Assembly (NCBI GenBank): GCA_963921425.1
Contig: OY992840.1
Coordinates: 18,578,621 to 18,642,620, forward strand
DNA length: 64,000 bases
DNA from: Dryas octopetala
Lineage: Eukaryota; Streptophyta; Magnoliopsida; Rosales; Rosaceae
Reading direction: 5' to 3'
Shown: piece by piece, positions 10,804 to 22,919 of the stretch
Position numbering within the stretch: the first letter of the stretch is position 1
Layout: each line of letters starts with the position of its first letter
The notes under the pieces: generated by a model
The model's input: only the letters and a program-made list of their open reading frames with translations
Databases searched by the model: none
Told to the model about the DNA's origin: nothing
Translations under genes and position numbers: made by a program

Positions 10804-12069
10804 TGACCATGGTACATTTCTGAAGCCTGAAATTAAAAGGTCCTAGCTGCTGCATCACATGCAACTACAGAGAATGCTTCCAGAAACATAAATGATAAAA
10901 GGTTAATAAATTAGATTTGTTTGACGAAAAATTGACTGGAGGAAGGAATTTTAATCAGTACCCACCTTTCTGATCCCACAGTCTTTGCAATTTCCACATT
11001 GTCCGCCAGTCAAATCTCCTTTAGGAGGATAAGAGTGAGTTCTCAAAAACAAAATTTGACATGACATACCATATTCAGTTGAATCAGTTCACATGAAACA
11101 CCATGCTCTTCCAACGCAGATTCCACCACCGGCCAACCTTGTCGCAAATCTTTTCCTTTACGGTAGTAGATAGAGAAAAGATGAGTTTAAGCGTGCCATC
11201 TTCGTTGAACGAGGTGATTTCAAGCGTGCCATTTTCATCGTCTTGGATGTAAATATCGTTCTCCGTAATCGATTGTTTTCGTGTAAAGGTTTTGTTGGCC
11301 ATGGGTTTTGTTTAAGGTTTTGAATCCTGGAAACAGAGAGAGAGAGAGATATATATAATATATATATACCGACCAAAAAAGAAGAATTTGTTTGGCAAAG
11401 TTTCTTCAATCTCTCCTGGATCTTCTCCTCCCCTCTCCACCCATCATGCCGACCACCGCCGGCTGCTAGCCTGCGGCGGCTTTTACTCCATCGCACCATT
11501 GGAGCTTTAGCACCAAGATAGTCCCCAACACTTACATCGTGCTCCATAGCTGCCTTTCATCTTCACAAGACACGTGTATATAATCAGATTATATATTATT
11601 ATATCTTTCATTCATTTTTCACATTTCCTTTTCATATTTATTAATTTATATCAGGAGTCAGGACTCAGGACGATACTCAAACTATATATACATTTCAGTA
11701 ATTCAAAATTTGACTGAAAAATTATTTTTTTTAAGATTAAAATGCTCTCAATATGATGAATATTAGTTTTCATTCTAATAAAGGGTATTATTAAAAGAGT
11801 GTTATTAAAAAGGTGTCAATTTTGTAAAAGAGTATTATTAAAAAGGTGTCAATTTTGTAATAAATAATAAATGTCAAATTATAAATTTCACTCCGGGATT
11901 TATCAAACGCCGAAAATTAGAATCATAAATCATTTCCGACTTTGATTCGAATATGTTCCAAACGTTAGAATTGAAATATCAAGTCCTCTTCATTCCAAGA
12001 TAGTCAAGAAAATGATTAAATGAGTACAATTCATATTCTCATTCTACTATTTCGGCCAAACAAATGGGC
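10804..12069. other. Non-coding region between PIF element and repeat copy 2, possible minor exons
   Basis: Minus-strand ORF-like stretches occur here but match no family I know: 11302-11084 (starting MANKTFTRKQSITENDIYIQ, with a purine/AT microsatellite just upstream at 11335-11370), 11547-11400 (starting MEHDVSVGDYLGAKAPMVRW) and 11018-10965 with good splice sites (GDLTGGQCGNCKDCGIRK, a C-x2-C-x2-C cluster). They could be the 5' exons of a gene now interrupted by the PIF element. From 11600 the sequence is AT-rich, with a 33-bp unit repeated at 11793-11825 and 11826-11858. Confidence 0.35.
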
Positions 12070-12262
12070 ATACTACGGCATGTTTTTGCTTTGCAAAGAT
12101 TCGTACAATGATCGGAGGAACTCCCGACTCCGACGCATGCATGCTCAGTGATACATAAATGCATGCATGTATGGATACATAGAAACATACATAAATACAT
12201 TCTCAAATGGAGTATGTTTAGAGGATTTTCTTCTTCATGGAGACGTAGCTTCTCTATATGGC
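12070..12262. repeat. Direct repeat copy 2 (empty site)
   Basis: Similar to 2537-2707 plus 3123-3178, in the same orientation, without the 406-bp fold-back element. It lies just beyond the 3' end of the MurG-like gene. Confidence 0.75.
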
Positions 12263-12728
12263 AAATTAATACAACTTATTGCAGCCATGAAGTTTGTTAT
12301 ATATCAGAACACATACTACACAAGTAGATAATCGAAGGCCAAATAATCACAAACACGAAATTCCCTTTATTAGCATATTGAAGAAAGGAACTCCAGATAT
12401 CAGTTACAGCATACAGAGAACGAACTATGAATGGCTACAACCATCGAATCAATCACTTTTGTATAGGACATCTTCCTACCAGACAATAAAAACCATGTTA
12501 GGAACAGTTTGGCCAAAGCATTCATGTAAAGCTACAAGTGAAAACAACTCTAGGAACCTAATCTACCTACATTCATGGACAATTTTGCGGCCTCAACTTC
12601 TATGAAACACTCAAGCTTTCTGTCGATAAAAAATTAACTAATTTTGGTGGACTGCCATTTGAAAAGGTGATCGAACTTTGAAGCAAGCCAGTCTATTGTC
12701 AAGCATAGAATATAAACCCACTTTAATT

Positions 12729-15590
12729 CTACTTCTTCTTTGTTGTTGATAAGTTGACTAGAGAAACAACGTGCTGTGCAATCTCTACAGAGGCATTGGA
12801 ATTTGCAGTTTTCAGAGCCCTCGCGGACAATTCTGCCATTTTACTCTCATCCCCTACGCAAAAAAAGAAAATTTAAGGATAACTCACCTCCTAAGTCAAA
12901 TTGGATCCATCTTTCAACAATAAAATGACATTACTCATCAATAGTAATAACAAATAAAAACCATAATTTCTTGTAGATTTTTCACTATAGTTGGTGAACT
13001 ACATGCATCTTTTCTGAAACATACACAACCCTATTCCTGCAGTACAAAATTCAGAAAAAAAGTATAGTTTTTAATTGATACAAGTATGATCTTATGCATT
13101 TATTATTCCAGTGTCAGATTGTTCGCTTGACCTACCTACTTCCTTCCCTCCTTCTATATCTCATTTTTAAAATTTTCAGTGCAGATATTTGATTTCAACC
13201 AAGAGTGATTAAGTGGAGCAAAGAGCATTTAAAACATTGTCAGAATATCAATTATGATCCCATAGGACTGATAATACTTCCAAAAATTCTTTACAATTTT
13301 ACTGTAAGAAGTGTTTCAAAATTCTGAAACTTGATAGGAAAACTTCAAGTTAACTTGGTTCATTGAATCACTTAAGGCTTAGCAAGCATTCTCTGATCAG
13401 TTATTATACATAGCATTACATGATATTTGCATATTTTATTTACAGAAAACAAAAAAAGAATGATTACAACATCCTACATTCTGCTATCTTAATAATTAGG
13501 ATGAACTCATTAGGGAATTGCTAGGTCATCAGAAAAGATTCCATACACCACAAATTAGGTTAAAAAGAAATCAGCATGCACAAAGTTGGACTATAACCTT
13601 TCATTCTTCTTACATGTAAAGGATCCTATTATATCTCCACAGACCCATGTTTCCAGGATTCTAAGTTTTTTACTATCAGTACAATGCATACCATATGATC
13701 CCTGATTTCCAGACCAACAGAAACCATCACTCTAGGAAAGAGAATAAACATACCTAATATCTCTTCAATTGCATTTCCAACGGTTGTTGAGTCAAGTTCA
13801 TCTTCAGTTATAACCCTTGCACCTGCTAAGTCTGCCATTAAAGAAGCATTTTTGAATTGATGACCTTCAGCAACATTTGGTGATGGTATCTACAAAGTCA
13901 AAAGTCATTATGAATTTTCCCCTTAAGAAATACAGCCAGCATAGTTATGGATATTAAGAACATGCTCAAAACTGGTAAGATAATTGGAATGTTACTTTCA
14001 CATGCAGGGTCATCTCATACAACATGAAAAAAAATGCAACAATGACTCTGAATTTGATCACATACATGGTAGGTAAGAAAAATAAACATAAATGTCATGC
14101 ATAAGCTTTATAATAGAACTTAAAACTTGAAATTACCAGAATGGAAGGCTTCCCAGTTGCCAAGATCTCATAGCAAGTCATTGCACCAGCTCTAGAAACA
14201 ATAAGGTCTGAAGCTGCATATGCCAAATCCATTGAATGCATGAACCTTCATTATACAGAGAATATTAGCTTCAAGGAAAAGATGGACACGTACAGTATGA
14301 CCAGATGTGGAAGATAAACTGAGTCCACTATCTCTGAGCCCCATTAGTTATAACCAAATAACAACAAAATTGGGCAATGCGCTCAACCCTATTGAAGTTC
14401 AACCTTAAAAGGACTATGAGAAAGTTATTAGCAAGATTCTGGAATATGAATGTCACTTAAACCAACCATTATTACCTAAAACACTTTCTTAAGTTTGTTA
14501 TGAACCATTTTATAGGAATTTCTTCCCAATCTTACCAATATTCTATCTCTAATCTTTTGAAACGTGAATAATGTTTAAAACTTTGGCCTTTCATGGGTAT
14601 CCCCTTTGAATTATAACAAAAATGAATACAGAAGTTTGCCGTTATATCTAGAGTACAGCAGACAACCTTAAAACCTTACACAACATTTTGCATTTTAGTT
14701 ACTAAGAGAACAGAATAGCAGAGCACTTACGGCGTCAAAAGCAAATGTGGATGATTCTTAACAAGACTTTCCATCTCAATATGGGCCTCCACCCCAGTTT
14801 GCCATATAATAAACAAGTTTTCCTTCTCCAACAGCATCTGATAATACAAATTCAGCAGAGCAATGTTAATAGCATTCGCACCTAAAGACCCTCCAAGAAC
14901 CAAAAGAACCTGAGCCTTCTCCAACTCCCCCATCTTGCTAGAATTTGGAAAGAAATGCGCCCTTGCCACGGCCTTAGACACCTGCTTCTTCAGAGACGAC
15001 CTCACCGGATTCCCACAAACCACACACTTACAATGTGAGGGGAAACAGTCAATGGAGGAATTGAAAGCCACAAACACAATATCAGCAAAAAATGAGAGAA
15101 CCCAATTGGCTAATCCCGGTACAGCGTTCTGTTCTTGGATTACAAGCTTGACCCCTTTTACCTTGGCCGCCAAGCATATAGGGACCGACACATACCCACC
15201 AGTACCGAAAACAATTTGGGGGTTGAAATCACGCAATTTTTTGTAACTGTGAATGGTGGACCTGATCAAATAGTAGGGAAGGAGGAGGTTTCTGAGGGAG
15301 AGGATTGGGCGGTGTAATTTGGCGGCGGGTACGGTGTCGAAGTCGTAGCCGGCAGAGGGGATTGCGGTGCTTTCCATACTATTGGGTGTGCCTAGAAAGA
15401 GGATTTGGGTGGTGGGGTTGGTGATTTTGAGCTCGTCGGCTATGGCGACGGCTGGGTATATGTGGCCCCCGGTGCCGCCTGCGGCGAAGACCACGCGGAG
15501 GTTGTCGACGGCGGCGTTTTGGGGTGTGAAAGTTTGCTCATTGGATTGCTTTAGCGACAGACAGAAGGTGATCTTGAAGGTCCTGCAATG

Positions 15591-15623
<33 letters not shown>

Positions 15624-15633
15624 TTAGTGTGTC

Positions 15634-15690
<57 letters not shown>

Positions 15691-15802
15691 GTTGGAGAGA
15701 CTTTACTTACCTGTGTTTTGTTAAGGGGATGAGGCGGAGTGGAAAAGTTGGGAGCTTGGGAGTGAGAGAGAGGTGACAAAAGGTGGTGGCGGTGGTGGCC
15801 AT
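12729..15802 (-). CDS. MurG-like UDP-GlcNAc transferase (plastid peptidoglycan-type pathway)
   Basis: Five exons (15802-15711, 15582-14731, 14245-14137, 13889-13754, 12853-12729) sum to 1314 bp, 437 residues, all in phase. MurG adds GlcNAc to lipid I to make lipid II in peptidoglycan synthesis. Exon 1 gives [20 protein letters not shown], a chloroplast-type leader. The MurG donor/acceptor motifs follow: GGTGGH at about 66-71, [23 protein letters not shown] and the C-terminal [20 protein letters not shown] with [11 protein letters not shown]. Length minus leader fits bacterial MurG (about 355-370). I recall an Arabidopsis MurG homologue (AT1G73740) next to the hydrolase AT1G73750, matching the order here. 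Whether seed plants still make lipid II in plastids is unsettled. No lesion is seen. Intron 1 carries GA and GT microsatellites. Confidence 0.93.
15596..15690. repeat. Compound (GA)n-(GT)n-(GA)n microsatellite in MurG intron 1
   Basis: Three runs in succession (GA at 15597-15623, GT at 15640-15669, GA at 15669-15690) fill most of the first intron of the MurG-like gene. Confidence 0.9.
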
Positions 15803-17550
15803 TAAAGGTGAGGTCTTTGAAGGTTCTGGGGGTGCATTGGTGAATGGTGGTGCGGGTTGCAGAGAGTTGAGAGTGGTCTGAGACTGAGACTGATGTTAGT
15901 GGTTGAGTGGGTTTAAGAAAATGGGAGCTGAGAATGACAATTGGAGTTTGAGCTGCACGCCTGCACATCATGCCATCATGGACTCGTGTGCTTCACAGAA
16001 ACAGGGCACCGGTGGCCGGTGGGTGCTTTTTATTGGTTTTCAAAGCTTGCTGATTTGGACCTACTTTTCATTTTTGGGTATCTATGCTTTACTGACAACA
16101 TTTTGTTTTATTTGATTTTTGTCTAATTGTCATTTTCGTTGAAAACTGCCATGGCATTGTATATACCTTGCAATGGTTCAAATGAATCAACAGAAAAAAA
16201 AAAAAAAAAAAAAAAAAAAAACCCTTAACTTTGTTGCTTAAATATTTTCTTTCATTTTTGAACCATATGTAAAGGTAGATTAGAAATAATAAATTGACTA
16301 TTAACAATTATCTAATAATGAAAAAATGAAGATAAAAATCAAAAAAATGCTATAAATGCAATATTAGGATCGACAAGCAAAACTCCCCATCCCTTCAGTT
16401 TTAACATCCTTTGCATACAATCCACAAAACGTGCAAATAATTGAGGTTTTAAAACTTTCCACATAATTGCATATTGATCAATCGTGGCCAAGCATATTAG
16501 CATGCTTATTACCATACATTCTCCTTTTTTTTTTGGTATCCACATCCACATCTTCATCCTTGTTATTAAGGAGGTAGGAAGTGTGTTTGGACCAAAACAA
16601 GGCGATTAACTTTTCTACCTATTTTCTTGTTCTCGGCTTCAAATCTTCAAATCAAGGCAAATCAAGGCAGAAGACGACAATAATATATAAACTTTTTCTT
16701 CTTGGCCAAAAATATATATATATATAAACTTTTTTCTTGTTTTGACTTATCGATAGAGTCATAGAGAGCTATGCATCTGATTTTTAAGACTAACAAAAGA
16801 AAAGGTAGAAGAATCTTAAGATATATAACTGATGATTGGACATTTGGACATACATGTTAATAGATTCCCCACGATGCCTATAAAATATCTGAAATTTTTA
16901 TGTTCTTTTCCAACGCTCAGTCCTGCTATGCCCTTCTCGAGAAAAAGGGCAAGATCAAGAAACGTTTTGCTCCTATACTTAGAAATCTATATTAAATGGC
17001 ATGGTCATATATGATATATGCCAAAGACATGTAGGTATTGGCGTCCATGCCAGTGACCATGTGACTTGGTCCAGTTTTATATATCCAGTACCTGTTCTAC
17101 TATAACAGCTGTTCATTTTTATTTCTTTCAATTAAAGTAAAACCCCAAAATGATCATTTTCTTTGCCAGGGCATTTCCATGACACATTTTATTTTTAGGA
17201 CAATATCTAATAAAATCAGTAGAGAGAGAAGAAGTCCTTATTAAAAGGAGTTACAGACATGAATCTCATTTTGCCACAGCTATATATATATATATATATC
17301 TTTATTCAATTAGATCGACACAGATTGACATACAACATAAGGCAGCACTTCTCATATATATATATTTATATATATATATATGATCCAAAAGAAGACAGAA
17401 GAAGAAAATCTATTCCCTTATTATAAATATAAATCTTATGCATATGAGCAAAGTCTATAATATAACCATCAATTAAAGAAGAGAAAATATATAAGTAAGG
17501 TAAAACAGCCAACTTTAACTTTATCCCACCCCAAAGTTTTAATTTCTTGC
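15803..17550. other. AT-rich intergenic region upstream of MurG-like gene
   Basis: Contains the presumed MurG promoter near 15850-16000, an A-run of about 27 bases at 16195-16221, a T-run followed by GGTATCC at 16526 and (TA)n runs at 17280-17300 and 17355-17382. The last part, from about 17400, is the 3' UTR side of the PB1 gene. No coding exon recognised. Confidence 0.5.
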
Positions 17551-18211
17551 CTAATGACTTATGGTTGTGTGGTTCTGATCTGCTGCTGAGTATGCTGGTT
17601 GCTGTTTTGAATCATCTGATAATGCTACTGCAGCTGCCACTGCCGCTGGAGTCATAGTTTGATATTGAGAAGGCAATGGGGAAGGTTGATGCTGGGTGTA
17701 GAATACTTGTTCATGTGAAGGATTGGCATATTCGTAAGCATAATTAGCAGTTGCAGAGGAAGGAACAGCAATGGACTGAGAAGGATGATGCACTTGAGAG
17801 TAACCCACGTATTGCTGCTGATATTGATTAGAAGGAATTTGGACTAATTGAGGACTTGGTGCCACAGCCGTTTTGTACACACTTGCAGCAGCCATTTCAG
17901 GCAAAGCAGGTGAAGTTGCCTTTGTTGGATAGATGGGTGGAATACTGTCCTTGTAAGCAGCAGAGCCAGGATTTGGGGACGTTAGGCGGCTTGAGGCAAC
18001 AGCCGTTGTATCAGCCATGTTGGGTTGCAAAGGCATGTTGTATGGTTGTGACTGTGGCACATGCATCAAATACACAGGGTACTGCTGCTGATCCATTGGG
18101 TGATGAAGCTGTTGCTGTGATGGGGGAGCATACATTGTGTAGTATGATGACATTGGCACTGCACCTGAGGCCGGGTGGTGGATGTAATGTCCGCCGGCAT
18201 GGACAAACTGA

Positions 18212-18258
<47 letters not shown>

Positions 18259-19866
18259 CTGTTGCAGTTGTTGGTCTGACTGTGGAGGCATAGTGCTGTA
18301 CCCTGAATCCTGAACTTGTTGAACTTGGTTTCGTGAACTCAGATCAGAAGCATCACTATTTGGGCTAGCAGGAGCTCTGCTGTCTCTAGGTGCAACTTGA
18401 ATCTGCTCTTGGTAGTACATTGGTTTGGAGAGAGAGTTCGCAGACGCAATACTACTATCACTGGACAATTGGAAAATCCATATAACCATTTCAGTATCCA
18501 ATTCTTATTTCCAAAATTTTGAAAACAGAAATTGAAAATTAAAAACTGGTTGGCCCCTAATATATCTCTTTGAATCACTCCACTGGACCACTTTTCTTCA
18601 TACTGAACAAATGTAGCAAAATTAACTTGGCCCATTTCTATTTCAAATTAAGAAATTAAGGGCATAGAAACTATTATCTCTCAGGGAAAACAATAACAAA
18701 TTGATGCAATCAATTAAGAAATACCTTGCAACTGAATCCGGTGAAGGCAAACTGTAACCTCCACCACCACCACCACCACCACCACCAACCTTAAGTTGCA
18801 GAGGCTGCAAGGGCATAGGCAGAGGAGGCTTACGAAACCCAACTGGCATACTCAGATCCGATGATCTCTCATCATCTGAGATGACCCTGTTGTTCATATT
18901 TTCACCTGAAGCAGAAGATGGCAAAGCCCCAGAACTATTAGCAGCAACCATTGATGGAGGAATCGGTGGTGCAGCAGCAGCAAAGCTCATCTGCGCGCGC
19001 GCAAACTGTTCCTCAATCCCAACAGCCTTCTGACCCTGCACTCTACCCGACCCGTTATCATCCATCCGAACCCGAATGGGAGGCAAATTCGACAAGGAAG
19101 GCGATGAAGAAGACGACCCAAAAGACGAACTGTTCTCCACCAATGGAGAGTCCGAAATTGAATGCACGTCATGTACGGTATTGTTCTTCATCATCATCAC
19201 CTGTTTGTTGTTGTTAATGTCCCCAAAGAAGTCACCTTGATGAGCCTCCAAGTCATTACAAGAATCACTCCCTCCAGCACTCAACAAGCAATCCATGGTG
19301 GCCGAGTCCGAGAGGTTTCTGGGAAGCAGCCCCGACCCATTGAGCGCATCGACAAACCAAGACTCGGACTTGGCATCGTCGAGCAAAGCACCCATAGACG
19401 CCGTCGTTTCGGGCTTGGAGAAGAAGAGAAACAACCTGAGGCGCGAAGGCTTTAAAGGGGAGGTGGAAGCCGTTCGATCATATTCCTCAATCATGTTGTC
19501 GAGATCTTCGTCGGTGGTGACGGAGATGAGCGAGTCGAGGTCTTCGGTGGGGAGTTGGTATTTGAGAGAGAAGGGGCGGCCGTTGAGGAGAGTTCGGGAG
19601 AGGCGGAGGCAGAGGTCGGAGAGGGAGGAGTGGCGGTCGGAGACGACGATGCGGGTTTCTCCGCCGACGTAGCAGAGGGACTTGTCGTGGGGGCGGGGGA
19701 TGATGTGGCCGCCGTAGCTGCACATGAGACGGAGCTTGCCGCCTGGGACTTGGGGGAGAGGCTCGTCCCACGCGTCGGCATTGCGCGACCGCGGGGACGA
19801 GTCGACTGAGTCGGGGTAGTTGAGTTGCATGCTCGTCGGAAGCGGTGGCAGGGGCGGTGGATCCAT
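17551..19866 (-). CDS. PB1-domain (octicosapeptide/Phox/Bem1p) protein with Q-rich tail
   Basis: Two exons, 19866-18725 and 18460-17551, join in phase 2 (DSVA|S DSSIAS) to give 683 residues. The PB1 domain covers about 43-150: KLRLMCSYGGHIIPRPHDK with the basic-face Lys44, then YVGGETRIVVSDR and the acidic OPCA-like DSLISVTTDEDLDNMIEEYD, so both interaction faces may be present. PB1 domains mediate protein-protein pairing. The middle is Ser-rich and disordered with a poly-Gly run (codons near 18762-18790). The C-terminal exon is Gln/Pro/Tyr-rich with a poly-Gln tract of mixed CAG/CAA codons at 18212-18265. Arabidopsis has a family with this architecture; no specific function can be assigned. 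It is divergent to the phosphatase gene. Confidence 0.93.
18212..18265. repeat. Poly-glutamine codon repeat
   Basis: A (TGT/TGC)(TGC) triplet run on the plus strand encodes about 18 glutamines in the PB1 protein; the length is likely polymorphic. Confidence 0.9.
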
Positions 19867-22257
19867 TGTCGGTGGTGATTGTGGTGGCTTTTGGAACTTG
19901 GAAGTTGGAAGTGAGTGAGAGAGAGAGAGTTTTAGGAGTGCAAAGGGGCCAAGTGAAAGTCAGTGCTTTTATGCTTCTTTGAAAGCAGGTGACTTTTTGC
20001 TTTCTTTGAAAGCTCTGCTTTTGACTTCCAATTGAAAAGGCGTAGAGAGGAGTTGGGGATACCTCGGGGCATAAGCAAATTTGGTGAGCTATTGCTTGCT
20101 TTTGTTTTGTCTATTTTCACCTTTGAGTAATCAATGAAATGCTTCCAATCTGAGTATATATGGTGCATTTGTGGATGAGTAGATGATGACATGTCATGCA
20201 TGTAATCTTTTTAGGCTCCCAAGCCCCAGAGAGTCCTTAGGTTGATTTGTCCGTAATAATCATAATTTACAATCTAGAAAGCCTTATTATTTCTATGAGA
20301 TACAAACATATTTAATAATAAAATATATATATCATTATAATAAAAATGTGAATTCGTCAACCTTAAAATTTAAGAATTAAAAATATAATTATATAACATG
20401 TGGTGATTGTATTATAAAGTTTTCTTTTTATTTTTCATTTCCAATCTAATTAATCAAAGAAATTTCAAATAAAAAACAAGCACCTTTATGAATCTCTCAA
20501 GGGGCAAAAATGTCAATGACCCGGTAGAATTAGAAATAAATCAAATATAAATTAGGCACATACTAGCTAGGAGGTCCAGTTCCAAAAATTTCAGTTATAT
20601 ATGCTATGCATGCGTGGTGACGCGTAGCCCATGCACTAATGCACATGAACTTTACAGAGAATTGGACCAATCACATGTGCATTCTTCATAGAAATTTGTG
20701 CATGATTGAGCATAAGTTACAACGCTAGATGTAGATGGATCATGGAAGGATTGGATTGGATTGGATTGGATCTACAGTTAGTTCGATGGTGATCAAAGTA
20801 AACCCTTTATTTCACTTAAAAAATAAATTTTGGCCTTTTGCTTCTCCTTCAGATACGAGGAGGCTGTAACACAATAACACAACACAAGAGAGCAAATATA
20901 GGAACACAATGTGGCGTGTGACAAGACAATATTAAATCTAGCTAAATCATTTATATTTTACAACAACAAAAAAAAAATATATATATATATAATCAGCATA
21001 TATATCTCTCTGTTATTACAGTTTTGCTTTGAGTAGTAGTAATGTATTATGTAGTATCCTTTTTCTTTAAATTCTAAATATTTGAATTGGTCATTTTGTC
21101 TTTTGCAAAGCTAATATTGCTTTCAGTTCAGTAGTGTTCATTGTCCAATGTCCTCATTATTATGTATCCACGTGTTGGGTCACAGAATCAGAGGCCTTTC
21201 CAGTGTACAATTACTGTCAAAACTTCATATTCTAATGCTTTAAGAAAATCTAGTACAAGAATGTGAGTTGATCGAGTTTCCTTAATTAGGATTAGTTTTA
21301 TGCTGCTCCACCCTCGATCTATATATAAATATAATGCCTCTTCATGTTACTTAAAGCAAGCAATAGTATAGTTTCTTTTTTTTTTTGACCAAAGCAATAG
21401 TATAGTTTCAATATAGGCTGGATATGAGTTGGGTTACAAGGGCGTGGCGTATATGATCAGGACCTCAACTTGAAAGTAACATACAGAGTACGTATTGCAA
21501 GAGTTGCAAGAGATATATAAAAAATGTTTGTACAAATTTTTCAACAATCATGTGGTATCAAAATTCACAAAAGATGATGGTGAAATTTGATAAGCTCAAC
21601 TGGCCTGCCATGTCTTCACCTATAGATGATTGAATGAATAGGGCTGGCTTAGAACAAAAGTAAGCTAAGGGCCTTTTGGGGTGCTAAAGGGATCATTCTT
21701 ACACTTGCAATATACACTCGATAGAGTTATTAATTTGACATATATTGTTCCGATTATCTTTCATGGTATTAGAGCTTTAATTTCAAATATGTAGTTATGC
21801 AGATGATACTCCCCTACATTTTGTATATTAAATTTCGAATTTCATTATGGCAAATGTAGAAGTTAATTGGGCCAATCCTACAGCTAATAAACAAAAAGGA
21901 AAAACAAAAAAAGAAGAAAGCGATTTACTTTTAGCTACAATATAATTTCTTTCCCTTTCCATTCTTAATTATTAGTTAATTATAGAAATGAATTTGTTTA
22001 AGAATAGTATATTATAGTTTTAACAATAGTCTCTTTCTTTCTTGTTTGTGCGTGTACATGTTTGCCTCACAATTGGCCTAACTTTGCTTTGGAGTTTGGA
22101 CGTTGAAACATTAATCGCATGTAACAAAATAACCGTACCCTTTTAATTTCAGAGGTTCCCAAAACACACCACAGGCCCCTCTCTCCCTCTCTCTTGACAT
22201 TGCTGAGGAAGCCCGATGCTCCGGGAGCTTTGATTCTTCAGAGTTTTCCAATCAACG

Positions 22258-22258
<1 letters not shown>
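19867..22258. other. Divergent intergenic region, PB1 gene to phosphatase gene
   Basis: About 3 kb separates the two start codons. The first 60 bases hold a GA run in the PB1 5' UTR. The rest is AT-rich with a GGATT tandem run (20746-20770), (TA)n at 20970-20990, the micro-insertion at 21358-21409 and a CT-rich area from 22170 that is probably phosphatase 5' UTR. No coding exon is seen. Confidence 0.5.
21358..21409 (-). mobile_element. Ultra-short LINE tail insertion with 18-bp target duplication
   Basis: AAGCAATAGTATAGTTTC occurs at 21358-21375 and 21392-21409. Between lie only 16 bases, a T-run then GACCA, i.e. TGGTC plus poly(A) on the minus strand. It is the same tail as the insertion at 3647-3694, in the other orientation. 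Confidence 0.7.

Positions 22259-22314
<56 letters not shown>
22259..22314. repeat. (CT)n microsatellite in 5' region of phosphatase gene
   Basis: About 27 CT units upstream of the lipid phosphate phosphatase coding start, probably in its 5' UTR or promoter. Confidence 0.9.
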
Positions 22315-22316
<2 letters not shown>

Positions 22317-22919
22317 GTATTTGCAATATATACAGGACAGTTAATGTTTGTTAGGAAAATGTGATATGCATGCTTGTTCTGTCATGACATCATTACCTTT
22401 CATTTCGTATTTGCATAGAACTCGTTGTTCACAAGAATTTGTAAGAGTTGCATTTCCTTTTCCTAATGACTACCTTATTTTTGTAAGTTATGTATTAATT
22501 TTCATGTTCATTAATCTTTACACATTGATTGCATTAAGTTTATATATTGAAATTTTGGATTTGTACGTGATGGACATGACTCAATGACTCATGAGACGAT
22601 GAAATCTGGGAATTCTTTTTCTTGGATAATGAAATTCAGTGATTTATAATGAATATGCCTTCAATCAAATGTAGTGGTTTCTCATTTGAAACAATCTGTT
22701 TTTTTTTTTTTTCGTTTGATTTTGACAACAAAGCATTTTGTTCAGTATCTTAGCAAAAGTTCCAACTTTCAGGGTACTTATCTATGGGAGAAGGAAAACG
22801 GTTAAGCTAATGGCATTTCATTCTTCAATTGTACCTGTTCTTTTCAAATTGGTGTAGCTATCCTCTCCTCTTTTAAAAAGACCATTTCAAATTGGGTTTG
22901 CACTCCACTTGGAAAGAAG

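Noticed and set aside
17856..18293. Plus-strand ORF opposite the PB1 protein tail
   Set aside because: It is the complement of the Gln-rich coding exon; the CAG-type repeat keeps several frames open.
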